From Lasiosphaeris hirsuta (lineage: Eukaryota > Ascomycota > Sordariomycetes > Sordariales > Lasiosphaeriaceae), in the NCBI GenBank assembly GCA_030549175.1, contig JAUKUA010000004.1, positions 1,240,001 to 1,304,000 of the forward strand: a DNA stretch of 64,000 bases, written 5' to 3'. Position 1 is the stretch's first letter, and every line of letters starts with the position of its first letter. A program made the translations under genes and the position numbers. Of the stretch, positions 12,801 through 25,200 are shown piece by piece. Below the pieces are notes generated by a model that searched no databases, had not been told where the DNA came from, and was given only the letters and a program-made list of their open reading frames with translations.

Positions 12801-15800
12801 TCCTTTTTCCCATAAAAGCGAAAGCCATGGACGCCACATTCCCAAGGAGCAGGTGATCGCAAAGGAGGAGAGCGCGGCTCCCCCGTCGCTTGCCGAGGAT
12901 GCTTCAGAGTCGCCAGGGGGTGCCTCAGGAAGCTTCACGTTTGTGATGAGAGGTTCCCTGGAGCGACGTGACGCTCTCGGACGGTGATGGACACCTAATC
13001 GCTCCCCTCAATCCCACGGTTTGCGCCGAGCGGGCGTGGGGGTCGGCCTTCCACACTTAAGCGCACGAGGCCTTATCACAGCCCACCACATGCAGCAGGC
13101 GCGGAACCAGAGATCTACTTTTAAAAAAGTCGGCCACGGGATGCGTTGGAATTCCGTCGTTGCTCCAAATTCCCATCATGACGCTGGCAGTCCTGCTCAC
13201 GCGATGACCCCGTGTCTTAGTTCTCGAAGGCCTTTTGTATAATCGAGCTTCGATGCAATCTCGGGTGCCATCTCGGCATTAACCAGAAATGGCAATTCGA
13301 TCAACACAACACCCACTTCAGGCATGGAAAGGCGCCCCCACTTTGGCTTCGCCATAACGAAAAGCGGGTTTCCCTTGCGATTCAATTTCTTGTTAAAAAG
13401 AAAATGTATTGGGCTCACCCTCCGTGCCTGCCTAGCTAAGATTCCTCAACTGTTATGGGCACACACTAAGACCAACGAAGTCAACTTCCTCTCAGGCGTT
13501 GATGCCAAGACCAGCGCAAGCCCAGAGCTCTAGTGATGCAACTCAAACTTGCAGCACGGATGGATCGCCCAGTGAGCGTGAGACATGTTAGAGAGCCGGA
13601 GCCGGACCGAAGGCCCAGCCTCGTCCTTCCCCGTCTACCCTCGGCCGTTGAGAGTACCACCGATCAGCCGGGAGACACCATCTTCAGCTTCCCCCAGCTT
13701 GGGCTAGGGAACCGTTACCCGGGGCGGGCCACTGTATCTCTGGGGAAGCATCCTCAGAACACGCACAACTACCGAGGGTGGATATCATGTCCTAGCTATC
13801 TGCGCTAGGAGGTAGTACCAGCAAGTAGAAAACAGCATCCAGGGGAAGCACCGCAAAGCTTTGGTGTCCACCTCAGCTCTTTTCCCTCCCGCACCCCCTC
13901 TCCCATCGATCTTATTGCTGGCCAGAGCCGTGTCGAATCCACCGTTTTGGCTTTTTCTCTTTTGTCTCCAGTCTGTCGGCCGCTGCGGAGATTAGGTCGC
14001 TGGTGGGCTCTTTGCAGGTTAGATGCCGAGGACATCCAAGGGCATTTCCACCCCAGAACTACGATGGGGATTGTGCCTGTCAAGGGTTTCCTTGAGCACA
14101 GTCTGAAATTCCAACCACCGAGTTCAGACCGAAAGGGATCCCAACTACCACGAGTCATGAGGGCCGAAACGAGAATTTTTGGATATTCTCGGGATTATGC
14201 GTATCGTGGAGCTGCCGGTCTGGAAGCTCCACAGCAAGGCCGAGCTTTAGCGCATGCGAGCGCCCCGGCATATGCCTACCCTTGCTCGAAATCGAGAGTC
14301 GAGATCCAAAATTAAAGCGCGACGTCTCCTTTTGCCTCACTCCGCACCTGCTCCAGCTTCGACTTTTTTTGACGGCTAGGGTATTCCACAGGGCAGAGAA
14401 CCGGCTGAGCAGGTCGAGATTACCGAAGCTACACGATTCCCATCTCATATATCCCCTGCGTCTGCAAGGATCGCCAGATGTCGCATTTACCCGGCGGCTC
14501 TCGTGCGAGTGTTTCCTAGCTCTCGCGTCAGCAACTTGACGGGAGCCAGGTGCAAGTCGGTTTTGGAGAGAGCATCGGCGTCTTTAAAGCCCGTAAGGGA
14601 TCCTAGACCGGCCTGGGCGTCGCATTGGGGCTGCAACAAACGCCAGGCCACCGTAGCGGCAACAGACTGCGCGGCCTAGCGTAGTCAAACCGCTGCCTCG
14701 GAATTTCTCAAGGTTGAACCCTCCTTCTCTTCCCCAGTCTCGCGCTTACTGGTGAGCCGAAACGAGCCGAACGTTCGGCAGACTCACCCCCGTAACAGCG
14801 AATCCATTAGGAATACTTGGCCACGAAAAATTCTCCTATAGCAATCTGTATACGGAATACACCTCATCCACCACGCCGACACCACACCGCGGCTTCCAAT
14901 CTCTCGGTAAGAGCTCGGACAAGGAAAGCCAAGACATGGTGGATGAGTGGCTGCTAAGTTGTCCTTATCTTCTCTCGCACCATCCGCATCGTCGGACGGA
15001 TGGCGGCCGGGTGTTAATTCGGGCAACGTTTAGACAATGACGCCTAGTCGACATCGCGTATTGCGATTTTGCCATCGCAGGCTCTCGAGCCGAAACCGGA
15101 AAAGGACGCTTCGATCACAAGGCAGCGGTTGCAGAGTCGTTATTATTTGTGTGCAAAATGGGGTGTTGGCGAGAATGGATCGTGTTGTCGGACAAATCTC
15201 CGCGAATCTCGATGATGTCAGCCCTGGTCGCTCAGGCGTCACCCCTAATGGTTATTTCAGACGAGGATGTGCCTTGCAGCTAGCGGCAGGCTAGACCGCC
15301 CGTCACACATCTTGCCCTGGGTTTTACTCTCGTCCCTCTTTGGGGCGCTAAGATCTGGCATCGCGCGTTATAGCGCAAGAAAGCTTGTCATAGTACAATT
15401 TTTCTAGTGGCAAGATTTGAGGTGAGCAGCGCAGCAAGAAAAGACAAGCCCGGGTAAAACGGGCCAGACAGGCGCGACCTCTCTTGCATTTTGTTCCTTC
15501 GCTCTCCCCACACGAAATCTGTCCGCGCCACCAGCCCGGGGGGCAGCCCGCAGATCCGGGGCTCGGGTGGCTCCATCCGATCAGGCCTATCGTAAGCGGT
15601 CGGGGGCCCAGCCCCAAGTCCCAGGCTGAAAAGTCAGCCCAAGTTCCGGTTGCGGGTTCAGGGACACAGGTGCTCCACAACGAGTGTTAGGGTGAGGCTT
15701 CCACGTGCGCTTCGACTTTTGCCCCCTGCACCACTCCCCCCCCCCCCCCCGTGGCTTGCACGTGCAATAGATAGGGTAAATATGGGATGACCACAGCGTA

Positions 15801-16398
15801 CGAATACATCTACGTATGAAGTACACGTGTAAACCTCTAGGCTCCTTCCGTCTGGCCATTGGATGGGACGGATGATGCTATTCTTGGACGGAATGGGCAT
15901 CGCCGTGCTAGATGATGGGGCGGGTTCTTGTTTTTGTTTTCGTAGCGTACGATAAGATGCGGTGTTCCTGGGGCTGGATGGGGAGTGATGTGGAAAGTGT
16001 TCGCCCATCGTGGCAGGCATCCGGAGGACTTGCTTTGGAGTCGGTACCCCAGACGAGACACCCAGCGTGGGGAAGAGAAACACTCGTCAACGGGCAGACA
16101 CAACCCAAGCTGATGTGTGGTGTCTCTCTATGATGATATGGGAGCAATGGAGCTGTCCCCCGCTTTGCGACATGGCCGTTTGTCCAACAGGACGGGTCTG
16201 GTGGGCTGTTGTTATGGCTCGTTAATTGGTGATGCATCTGGGCGTTGGGCTGCTGTTTGGTGAATTCTTGTGGGTCATTGACAGTGTGTTTTTGTGGATG
16301 ACCAACTGTGAAGAGTCTTGTGCAAAAAGGAGTCCAAGCAGGGGTGTGGTACGGGCGGCTGTTATCGAGACCAATTTGGGCTCGTCTAGTCCAACAAG
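9861..16398. other. creA upstream region and gene-poor DNA
   Basis: This stretch starts with the promoter and probable long leader of creA, which is transcribed leftwards. It contains purine/pyrimidine-skewed tracts, a cluster of six GTAC motifs at 10446-10497, and a cytosine run near 15738-15753. A few SYGGRG matches (for example 10196-10201, 10304-10309, 10768-10773, 10825-10830) occur within 1 kb of the start codon, but not more often than chance predicts. No protein-coding gene is supported. The open frames 10557-11165 (+) and 15908-16597 (-) look spurious. Confidence 0.5.
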
Positions 16399-16487
16399 GC
16401 GGGTTTAGCTCAGTTGGGAGAGCGTCAGACTGAAGTAAAACTTCACCATCAATATGAAGGTCATGTGTTCGATCCACATAAACCGCA
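16399..16487 (+). tRNA. tRNA-Phe (GAA) with a 16-nt intron; possibly a divergent copy
   Basis: The stretch folds as a tRNA. The acceptor 5' strand starts GCGGGTT, the D-arm is GCTC-AGTTGGGA-GAGC, and the T-arm has a 5-bp stem (ATGTG/CACAT) around TTCGATC. The anticodon loop CTGAAG gives anticodon GAA. A 16-nt insert lies one base 3' of the anticodon, the canonical position of nuclear tRNA introns. The A box TAGCTCAGTTGG and B box GTTCGATCC are intact, and T-rich sequence follows as a Pol III terminator. Two stem positions do not pair: G-A in the acceptor (fifth pair) and G-A in the anticodon stem (fourth pair). The gene could therefore be a weak or non-functional copy. No CCA is encoded, as expected in eukaryotes. 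Confidence 0.8.
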
Positions 16488-17207
16488 AATTTTAATTTTG
16501 CTGAATTCCATTCAGTTTTGCAAGATTGTGTCGTTAGCTTGATGTTGTTCAAGTTTCTTTGCTTGTTCTTACTCACCCGCCTACAATATTTGAACAAACA
16601 ACTTCAACCTCTTTTCTCAACCGGGCCGATAAGCTGACTGCTTACTACGTAGAACGGTTGACAATCAAGCAACAGAGTGAGGTACCCGGTGATGCTAGTT
16701 GGTATTCACTCCATGTCTTAGATTAGGAAAGGCACTCTAGCCTCTAGCTATCACACTTATTCCCCGGATCGCGGACACGGCATCAGATTGCTTTATTGTC
16801 GAGTGCACTACGGAAAGAAGACCAGGAAAAGATACCGAAGCACTGACGCCATTCCGGCATTTGCCGTAGATCCTCCGATATCGCAAGTCACGACGGCACG
16901 GGAAGGTAGCTTGACCGCCGTTTAGCTGCTCCACTATTAGTGTAGGATAGATCTGATAAGATAAGGTGCACGTGCCCAATCGCGAATGCGGCGGCCCGCC
17001 CCAGTTCTAGAGTGATCGTTTCGGTGCTGTCGCGCCTGCGATGTTTAGAGCTTCCAGGTTGCCTGCCCTGCTAGAGAGCAACCCTGGTCCGCCCACACCA
17101 GTTCATGACAAACTGTACCACACGGCACCTACACTCGGGCAAACAGACTGCACCCTTCCCGGCCATTGCTCTCCACTAGGAGATGGCCTTGGTATTCTGG
17201 CGCTGTA
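16488..17207. other. Spacer between the tRNA and the RAD55-like gene
   Basis: No gene is visible. The first 100 nt are AT-rich tRNA 3' flank; the remainder is the presumed promoter of the gene starting at 17208. Confidence 0.5.
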
Positions 17208-18753
17208 ATGGACTACCATGCGATTCACGGCCACGACGTCTCGAGCTTTGATCTGCCGTCGACGCGTAAGATCACCCTATATCCTTCTTGGCTGTATTTC
17301 AATCCCGTTCTCCTACTGATAATCCTCACAAGACCGGCTCCCGACTGTATCAGCCGCCCAGGCCTTGGAGGAATTCCAGGGTAGCAGCAGCAACTTTATC
17401 CCAACCGGGCTCGGGGCTCTGGATGCTTCGCTGGGCTCTAGCCTCCCTGGCCAGGGCGAGGGCGGCATCCAGAAAGGCCATGTGACCGAAATATGGGGCC
17501 CCCCTGGATCTGGAAAAACCACCTTTGGGTAAGTGCAGCAGCCACAGAGACACATGTGTGTCCCCATCTGACTGTCCCAGGATCCAGCTCGCTGTCCATT
17601 GTCTTCGTGAGGGTAGGGGGGTTATGTGGGTAGGTCCGTCTATCCGTTCATGTTTCCTTGTTACGTCCTTTGGACCTGGGGCGGTAGTTCTCACAGCCAT
17701 GCATAGATGGATTTCATCCCGTCTCGAGTCAGCGCCTCCACGCCGTTGCCGACCATGTAGCAGAGGTCGAGCAGGATACAACGCTGGGACAGCTGGACGC
17801 GTTTACTCACTATACGTGTCCGAGCTTGCCCCATTTCATCGCTCTGCTGTGTCGGCCAACAGCATCTAGTATACCCGAGAAGACGTCTCTCATAGTTGTC
17901 GACTCTCTTTCAGCACTCATCAATCATGCATTTCCCAGGGTGATGGACGGAAAGACACCGGTGGATGCCAAGGGGAACAAAGGTTTGTCGTCGAGAGTTT
18001 CCAGGGCCTTGGATCCACAAATTAACTTGTTTCCACAGGTCCGTCTCTATCGGCACGGAAACTGCAAGTTCTCCAGTACGTCGTTGGGGGGCTCCAGAAA
18101 CTCGCTGCAACTCGGGATCTAGCCATCGTTGTCCTCACGCAATGCGTCACCAAGATGCAGGCAGAACGCGGTGCTACTTTGGCCCCGGCAATTAATGCTA
18201 CCGCTTGGGACCAGGGAATTTCGACCAGACTCGTTCTGTTTCGCGGCTGGATCCCCGATGGGGCCGAGTCCCACGACCTATACTTCGTGGGGGTCCAGAA
18301 GGTGAACGGAAAGGGGGATGGCGGATCAGTTAACAACACTGGCGCCTTCCAGATCGATCAGGCAGGTACTCGATATGTCAAACGGACAAAGCCGCAAGTT
18401 ATTAACCAGAAAAACAGGGCGGCCTGGTCTCTGTAGACCTCGACAGCATTCAGACGTCCAGGGGTTTGTCAACAACGCCAGTGCAGAAGCGAAAGCTCGA
18501 TGACACCAACTTTGAGATACCAGACAGCGATGACGAAGATTACGGCTGGCAGGACGACGACGATGATGCACTCCCACCCAATCCGTCACAGTGGCAGGGA
18601 AGTGAGGACATCCTGCTGCGCCGGGAGCCGGAGAGTGATGAGGAGGCTCTACCAGAGGAAGGAGAGGAGACACTCGACAGTCATCACGAGGAGGACCGGG
18701 CGGTTGTATCAAAGGATCCAGACCGGGGTGCCGGCGAGTTAGAGACTGAGTGA
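17208..18753 (+). CDS. rad55: RAD55/Rhp55-like RecA-family DNA repair ATPase
   Basis: Rad51-paralogue ATPase expected to act in the nucleus by helping load Rad51 during homologous recombination. I read six exons: 17208-17265, 17333-17528, 17581-17633, 17707-17982, 18039-18365 and 18410-18753, giving 417 residues in one continuous frame. Walker A GPPGSGKT lies just after IPTGLGALDASLG, and VMWVDGFHPVS follows. Walker B is in TSLIVVDSLSAL, and the later RecA-core segment VVLTQCVTKMQAERG is present. The short N-terminus without a helix-hairpin-helix region favours Rad55/Rhp55 over Rad57 or Rad51. The C-terminus is a very acidic, probably disordered tail (FEIPDSDDEDYGWQDDDDDA). The third intron uses a non-consensus GTCCGT donor and the fifth is only 44 nt, so these two boundaries are the least certain. 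Exact paralogue assignment needs a phylogeny. Confidence 0.8.
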
Positions 18754-21739
18754 TAAATCGCGTAACGGGTCCCCTTGAACGGAGAGGAAAGAAACCGTTC
18801 TTCACCCCTCCAGAGTGCTCCGAGATCCAACGTCAACCCCCACGCAGCCGTTACGACGACAAATGCCGGCCGACTGCCCTAGAATTCTCCACAACAACCG
18901 GTCAGTTCCGGTCCTCATCTGCCATCCTCGAGGCGGTTGGCCTACGCCTCAGCGCCCGCGTGTCTCACGGCCACTTGTCATCCGAACGATAATCGGCACA
19001 CGTTTATCGGCCGTGCAACCCGTAACGTGCAACCTGCTCGGTGATCAGCGGTTATCAGTCGTGGCCGAGCGCCTCCTGTTCTCCGCCCTGTCTTTCCACA
19101 CATGTATCTATCCACACCATTTCGAGGTAGCTTTGCAAACTGCGTCCGTGAGCTTTGACTTTTGGGTCAGCCGCGCTCGCTCTTTCGGCAGAGCAGTTGC
19201 GAGAATCGTGGTTCTGATAGCCCGAAGGATCCGGGCCACAGGCAATGTTACAGCCAAAACCGAATGCAGCGCGAGATACTAAGAGACTAAATAGTCTAGG
19301 CACACGGTACGTACTCAGAACCTTGCAAGGCAGGTAACATCGCAGGCTCGCACCAAGAAGATTCTTAACATCAGAGGCTCAGGAGAGACTACCACCCCGC
19401 GGAATGCAACGGCAATCAATCGGAGTTTATTAGAAAGGGTGCTGAGACTGTTCGATCCAGCGAAGAAAAATACTGGAGACTCCCACGTCGGTGCCAGAGG
19501 GCTGCAGCTGATGAAACCTGCCGAGCAACCATGCCCAACATTTCCACCCCCGACCGAGCCTGTTGTGCTAAACATCAGGCCCGACTTCAGCCTGCTCGCG
19601 TCTACGAATCTGGTGTAACGGCACGGAATGGCGTCACGTAGGTGCTGTAAATGCCCTTTGCCTGGGCAGCTGAGGCAATTGAGTATAGTTGCAGGCTGGG
19701 TACCTACCTAGCTTACCTCGCAAGACCTTACCGTGGCTCTTACCGTCACCGTCCGATCGCGAGGCGTGGATCCCACCCGTGCGCCATTGCAGTTGGAACG
19801 TCAAAGCATACATCCCCGTCCATCCAACCATCGTCTGAAATAGAAGCGAAGTTTTCGATTCCATCTTTTTTTGGCGGGCCTAAGGATTGCGGCGGCAATC
19901 GCAAAAAAATCAGACGACTTGCCGCGAGGGATAAGAAACGCAAGACACACCCCCCATGCTCTACCGTCCGTGGACATGGCAACGTCGCGTTTTCGCCTTT
20001 TGGCTCTGTCTCATGAATTCAACCCTGAATCCTACCTCTATGTATGCTCCCACCGTGTTTCCTGTGCTGTACACATCCACCCCCTCCCCCCCCTTTGGGT
20101 TTGGCAAGTTTCGCTTGACCCCCTCGCCGACCTGGCATTCGCGCGCTTCACCGGTCGGCGTGCGCGGCAAGCAAGCCGCCTCGTCGAGGGAGTATCGAGG
20201 GAGGAAAGGTAAAAAGCCGTTTCGTTTTGCGCACAGCTTTCTCGAATACCTGGTGTTACATGCTATGGCACGTTGATGTGCGGCGGAACGCAGGGTTCGT
20301 TTCCCCGGTGGAGGGCAACGTCGGTTCGGATGCGATTGAGCTCGCCTCGAGCTTCTCGAGACGGAGAAATAGATGCAAGCATATGGTTCCTCTGTGTGAC
20401 GACTCGGATGCCGATCTCCCTGCGCTGTTGCGGTGTGAATACAAGATACGACCTAACATGGCATCACCTAGTGCCTCACAAGTGGGGTTTGTCCCCACAT
20501 AGCGTCTGAGCAGGTATGGCACTGCAACCCAGCCCGTACGATATTAAAGCTCTGTATTTATTTGTATTATCGTCGATTCACACGCCATGGCAATGGCATG
20601 GTACGTAGGTACCCCAAATCATATCCCATTCACCATCCCCCCCCTTTATCCCCCCGAGTCCCCAATTGTCGAATGATTTCGCCCGCCGACCCCACCTCAT
20701 CGCGCTCTGCATCGAACCATGACGACCCATCCATGGCCTCATGTCCAGCCACACATTATGAGCCGGCTGCAGAGGAACCCCCGACCGCTAAACGCGATCG
20801 CGAGATCGCGCGGAGGCCTGATGGGATGCGAGGAGATTGCGGGGTACGTCCCCCTTTCTGTCTGTTGCCGTCGGTGGTGACTGTGAGTGGCCGCCACGCG
20901 TGAGAGTGGATGTTTTCGGCCTGTGGGGAGGGCCGAAGCGTGGTGCCATTTTATATGACCTCGACCAAGACTTGGAGCTGGAAGGTGAGGTTGGTATCTG
21001 CTCGTCGTGTTGCCTTGGAGGGGGGGGCTTATGATGGGTCCTGGCTCTTACTAGCGGCGCGGGCCGTTGATGGGCCGGGGGGTCCCTTGTCTGTGATAGT
21101 CCTTGGTCCGGGATGGTGGCCGCAGTGATATGGGGTTGGCGTTGCGGGGATTGAGGAAGGGGGGCGTGTTTACTCTTGGTGTTGTGGTTGTGTCTCCCTG
21201 GTTCTGGAGACATGGTCTCTTGTATATGTACATGAAGTTTTATTGAGTGTACTTTTGTGGAATTGGGAATCTGATCATGTACCATGATGCTGTATTCTGT
21301 AAGAATTTCCGATGTGCCACGCATTTCGTCTAGGGGTTAGCGAAAGGGATCTCCAGCGTCGGCAAATATCCTTGACTCAACTTGCTCAAGGGTCACGGTG
21401 TTGAGGGGTTGTTGATCTTTGACATTGATAAAGTCGACACTTCACCGTCAGCAAAATGGTATACTTGGCATAGATTATAGGTCCCAGCATCTCCTCTAAG
21501 AGCTAGCAGTAGCCAAACTACCGAGTGCCAGACAGTGTATATGGCTTCAACCTCGCTGTGGTAGGTATTAGCTTGAGGGATCGGAACTTACGAATAGCGC
21601 CAAAGGCATGCAGTAGCTGGTTGAAGTCAAGAAGGAGAAGCGGGGCAAGCTGTCACTGGATAGGGCATGGATATAGACAGAAATAAAGATAGTTGGAGAA
21701 ATTACTCCTCTTACCCGAGAGCATCCTTTGAACTGCTAG
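18754..21739. other. Gene-poor stretch
   Basis: No recognisable coding region. Open frames here, such as 18815-19282 (+), 19651-20212 (+) and 20788-21324 (-), show no family motifs and conflict with each other. Short TACCTA/GGTACC motifs recur (about 19311, 19700, 20601), a common dispersed sequence type in such genomes. From about 21,300 onward base composition becomes noticeably richer in A+T, marking the entry into the decayed accessory block. Confidence 0.5.
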
Positions 21740-21985
21740 TAATTCCTAAAGGACTCTTCGTATCCGGAGATACTACTCCCATATTCCACTTTAAAGCCTA
21801 GTCCAACACATAAATCCTCAGCAACGGTATCGGCGTAGTTGTTATCAAGGTATTTATGGTAGGAGGGCACATTAATGCTTAAAAATCGATTGCTGGTGGT
21901 AAAGTAATCCTTTGCTTCTAAAATACCAGAACAAGGTGTCTGCCTATTTCTGGCCCAATAGCACAGCTTTGCACTGTACTCGATC
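21740..21985 (-). pseudogene. Unrecognised decayed reading frame
   Basis: On the minus strand an open stretch of roughly 75 codons without an ATG runs from about 21975 down to a TAG near 21740. It has protein-like composition, with segments such as ILEAKDYFTTSNRFLSINVP and AEDLCVGLGFKVEYGSSISG. Further frame-bearing pieces continue to about 21,600. A splice-donor-like GTAAGTTCC followed by a branch-like CTAATAC and a CACAG lies at about 21,555-21,595 on this strand. In-frame TAG codons at both ends could have been CAG. I do not recognise the family. It may be a remnant of a gene decayed together with the neighbouring NLR pseudogene, or a chance frame in AT-richer DNA. Confidence 0.25.
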
Positions 21986-22202
21986 TATTCAGCTGATCAG
22001 AAAATGACGAAATCCCAGGGAAATATGCCTGACCCCCGCCTGCGCAAGGCTGTGTGTGGTGTTGGACATTATGACTTGACATCATCGCTCTTGCCATCTC
22101 TATTTCCTGCCCCCCTTCGTACCTCAATAGGTGCTTCACATCGCCGCTAAGAGTCTACCTACCTTATTTGCAACTGCAATATCCTAGAAAGCGTTTTACC
22201 AA

Positions 22203-25200
22203 GTGAGCCGAGATCAGAGCCACGAAATCGGAGTTACCTCCGACGATGTCGAAGCGCGGGCTTTGACGATAACAACGATTACACACTGGGCAGGATTGGG
22301 GGACACAGCATCATTATTGCTGTCTTGCCCGAGGAGGAGTACGGTACGACTTCTGCAGCAACTGTCGCGAGAGATTTGCTGCACAGCTTCCCCAACATCA
22401 GAATCGGTCTGATAGTTGGAGTCGGCAGCGGCGTGCCAAGTCCAAGGCACGACATTCGACATTCGTCTAGGAGGCATTGTGGTCAGCGCTACCCGCGGCG
22501 GGAAGGGCGGTGTTTTCTAGTATGAATTTGGCAAGGCGGTGCAGGATCAGACCTTCAAAACCACGGGGTACTTGAACTAGCCACCCACACTCCTACGTAC
22601 GGCAATGAATGGGCTCAAGGCGAAGTACAAAAGCGACGGTCACGGATTTCAAGGAAAAGAAGCCAAGGCTACCGAGGAAACATAAACGCCTAGACGAAGG
22701 TACCGACAGACTCTTCAAAGGCGACCACACTCATCCTACAAACACCGAACAGAGCTGCGGGGCAGCTTGTGATGTCGACATGTCGAATTTGGTGCAACGC
22801 CCAAACGAAGCGAGGACGAAGATGATCCAGCTATCCACTACGGCATCATCGCCTCTGCAAGCCAGCTAATGAAGGATGCTCCGGTCCGGGACAAGCTCGC
22901 TGCCGATATGGGTATCCTATACTTTGAGATGGAAGCTGCTGGTCTCATGAACCACTTTCCATGTCCAGTAGTTCGCGGCATATGTGACTACTCGGACACG
23001 CACAAGAACAAGGAATGGCAGGGATATGCGGCAATGATGGCAGCGGCATACGCGAAAGATATTGTCTGCCGGATCCCCCTGAGCAAGGTTGAAGATGAAA
23101 GAAGGATTGGGGATATTATTACTGATGGTTAGCTACTGTAGCACAGCTACATACCTACCTTTCCCAACTGGGTACTGCTATTCTGAAGTCACAGTTTCCC
23201 TGACAAGTTCATAGTACTCTAAACTGTAGCGAAATCCGAGCATAATATCGGGGTAGCGGGATCCAAGTTGAACGGAGAGGAGGATCTCAAAAAGCTTAAG
23301 TGGCTCACCCCCATCAACTACGGCCCTCAACAGAGCGACAACCTCGCTCGAAGGCAGCCCGAGACCGGCCTGTGGCTTCCAGATTCACCCGAGTTCAAAA
23401 ATTGGGTAGAGATTGAGAACGGGCGCTCTTTTGCCCGGGAATTCCAGGATCGGGAAAGACCATCCTCACATCAATCGTGGTTGACAAAGTTAGCACTGAG
23501 TTGAGAAATAAGAAGACGTTCGGCATCGCATACTTGTACAGCAACTTTCGGCAAAACCATGAGCAAAAGGCTGAAGACCTGCTTGCGAGCTTGTTGAAGC
23601 AGCTAGTCCAGGAGCTAGCCTCTCTACCAGAGGCAATTAAAATACTCTATGACGGAAACAAGAACAAAGGAACGCGCCCCTCTTTCGATGAACTCTCAAG
23701 TGCTCTCCAGTCGGTGGCTAAGGAATATTCAAGGGTCTTCGTCATCGTCGACGCACTGGATGAATGTCAACTTTCCGATGGATGCCGCTCTAGATTTATA
23801 TTAGAGATATTCTCCCTCCAGGCCAACAACTGTGGAGCCGATTTTTTCGCGACGTCAAGATTTATCCCAGATATTACCACCAGGTTCAGCCAGAGTACGG
23901 TAATGGCGATCTCTGCGAGAGACGAGGACGTGAAAAGGTACCTCGGTGGACACATGGGACAGCTGCTGTCATTCGTTAGCAAGAATTAGGAACTCCAAGA
24001 GGCCGTAAAGGATGGAATATCGAGTGCTGTTGATGGAGTGTATGCTACCCATCCACGATTAATCTGACAATTCATCAGTACTGACTTTGTAAGGTTCCTC
24101 TTAGCGCAGATTTACCTGCGCTCACTTGACGATAGACTTACGATAGCTGCTATGAAAGCGGCATTAAAGCAGCTCTAGGAACACAACAAAAGGTCAAGTG
24201 AGGATCACAAGATTGAAGCATTGAAACACGCGTACGACCAGAGCATGCAGCGGATCAACAAACAGAGACCTGGCCTTCGTGTGCTTGCGCAAAAGGCTTT
24301 GGCATGGATCACATGCGCAACAAGACCACTCAAAAAGATAGAGCTCCAGCACGCCATCGCTGTCAAATCCGGCGACACTAAACTCGACGAGGACAATATT
24401 CCACAGATCGAGGATATAGTCTCGGCGTGTGCTGGGCTGTTTGCCGTCGACGAAGAGGATGGAATCATTCAGCTGGCCCACCACACCACATAAGAATACT
24501 TCGAGCGGACATAAAAGGACTGGTTTCCAATGGCAGAGGCCGATATTACGACAATTTGCGCTACTTATCTCTCGTTTGAAACCTTTGAGAGCGGGTGCTG
24601 GAGGCCTGAGAGCCCCTGCTCCCCATGTACCCCGTTAAGCAGGGCCGCGGAGAAAGGGAACGAAGCTATCGTAAAGTTACTACTCGCCACAGGCCAGGTC
24701 GACATTAACTCGAGGGATAGATATGGCGGTTCACCATTAGCCCATGCCGCTAGCGGGGGCCACGAGTCCGTTGTTAAGTTGCTGCTCATCACAGGTCAAG
24801 TCAACGTTGACTGGCAGGATAGATACGAGCAAACACCGCTGAGCGAAGCTGCAGGGTACGGGCGCGAAGCTATCGTCAAGTCAACGTTAAATTGAAGGAT
24901 ATATCCGGGAAACACCGTTGAGACTAACTGCAGAGCATGGATACAAAGCTATCGTCTGGCTACTCCTCGCCACAAGCCAGGTCGATGTTGACTCAAAGGA
25001 TAATTGCAGGAGGACACCGCTGAGCCTAGCAGCAGGGAGTGGACAAGAAGCTATCGTTAAGTTACTACTCGCCATTGGCCAAGTTAACGTTAGCTCGAAG
25101 GATAATTTCCGGAGAACGCCGCTAAGTTGTGTTGCGGGGGAAGGGAAAGTCGCTGTCGTTAAGTTACTCCTCGCCATAGGCCAGGTCGACGTTAACTCAA

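Noticed and set aside
15738..15753. Cytosine homopolymer run as a functional signal
   Set aside because: Isolated homopolymers of this kind are scattered through the gene-poor DNA here and show no associated feature.
15908..16597. 229-codon open frame on the minus strand
   Set aside because: Its N-terminal part is the antisense of the tRNA-Phe gene (a well-known source of spurious proteins) and the remainder has no family features.
20788..21324. 178-codon minus-strand frame
   Set aside because: His/Pro/Ser-rich without motif; overlapped by open plus-strand frames; not supported.
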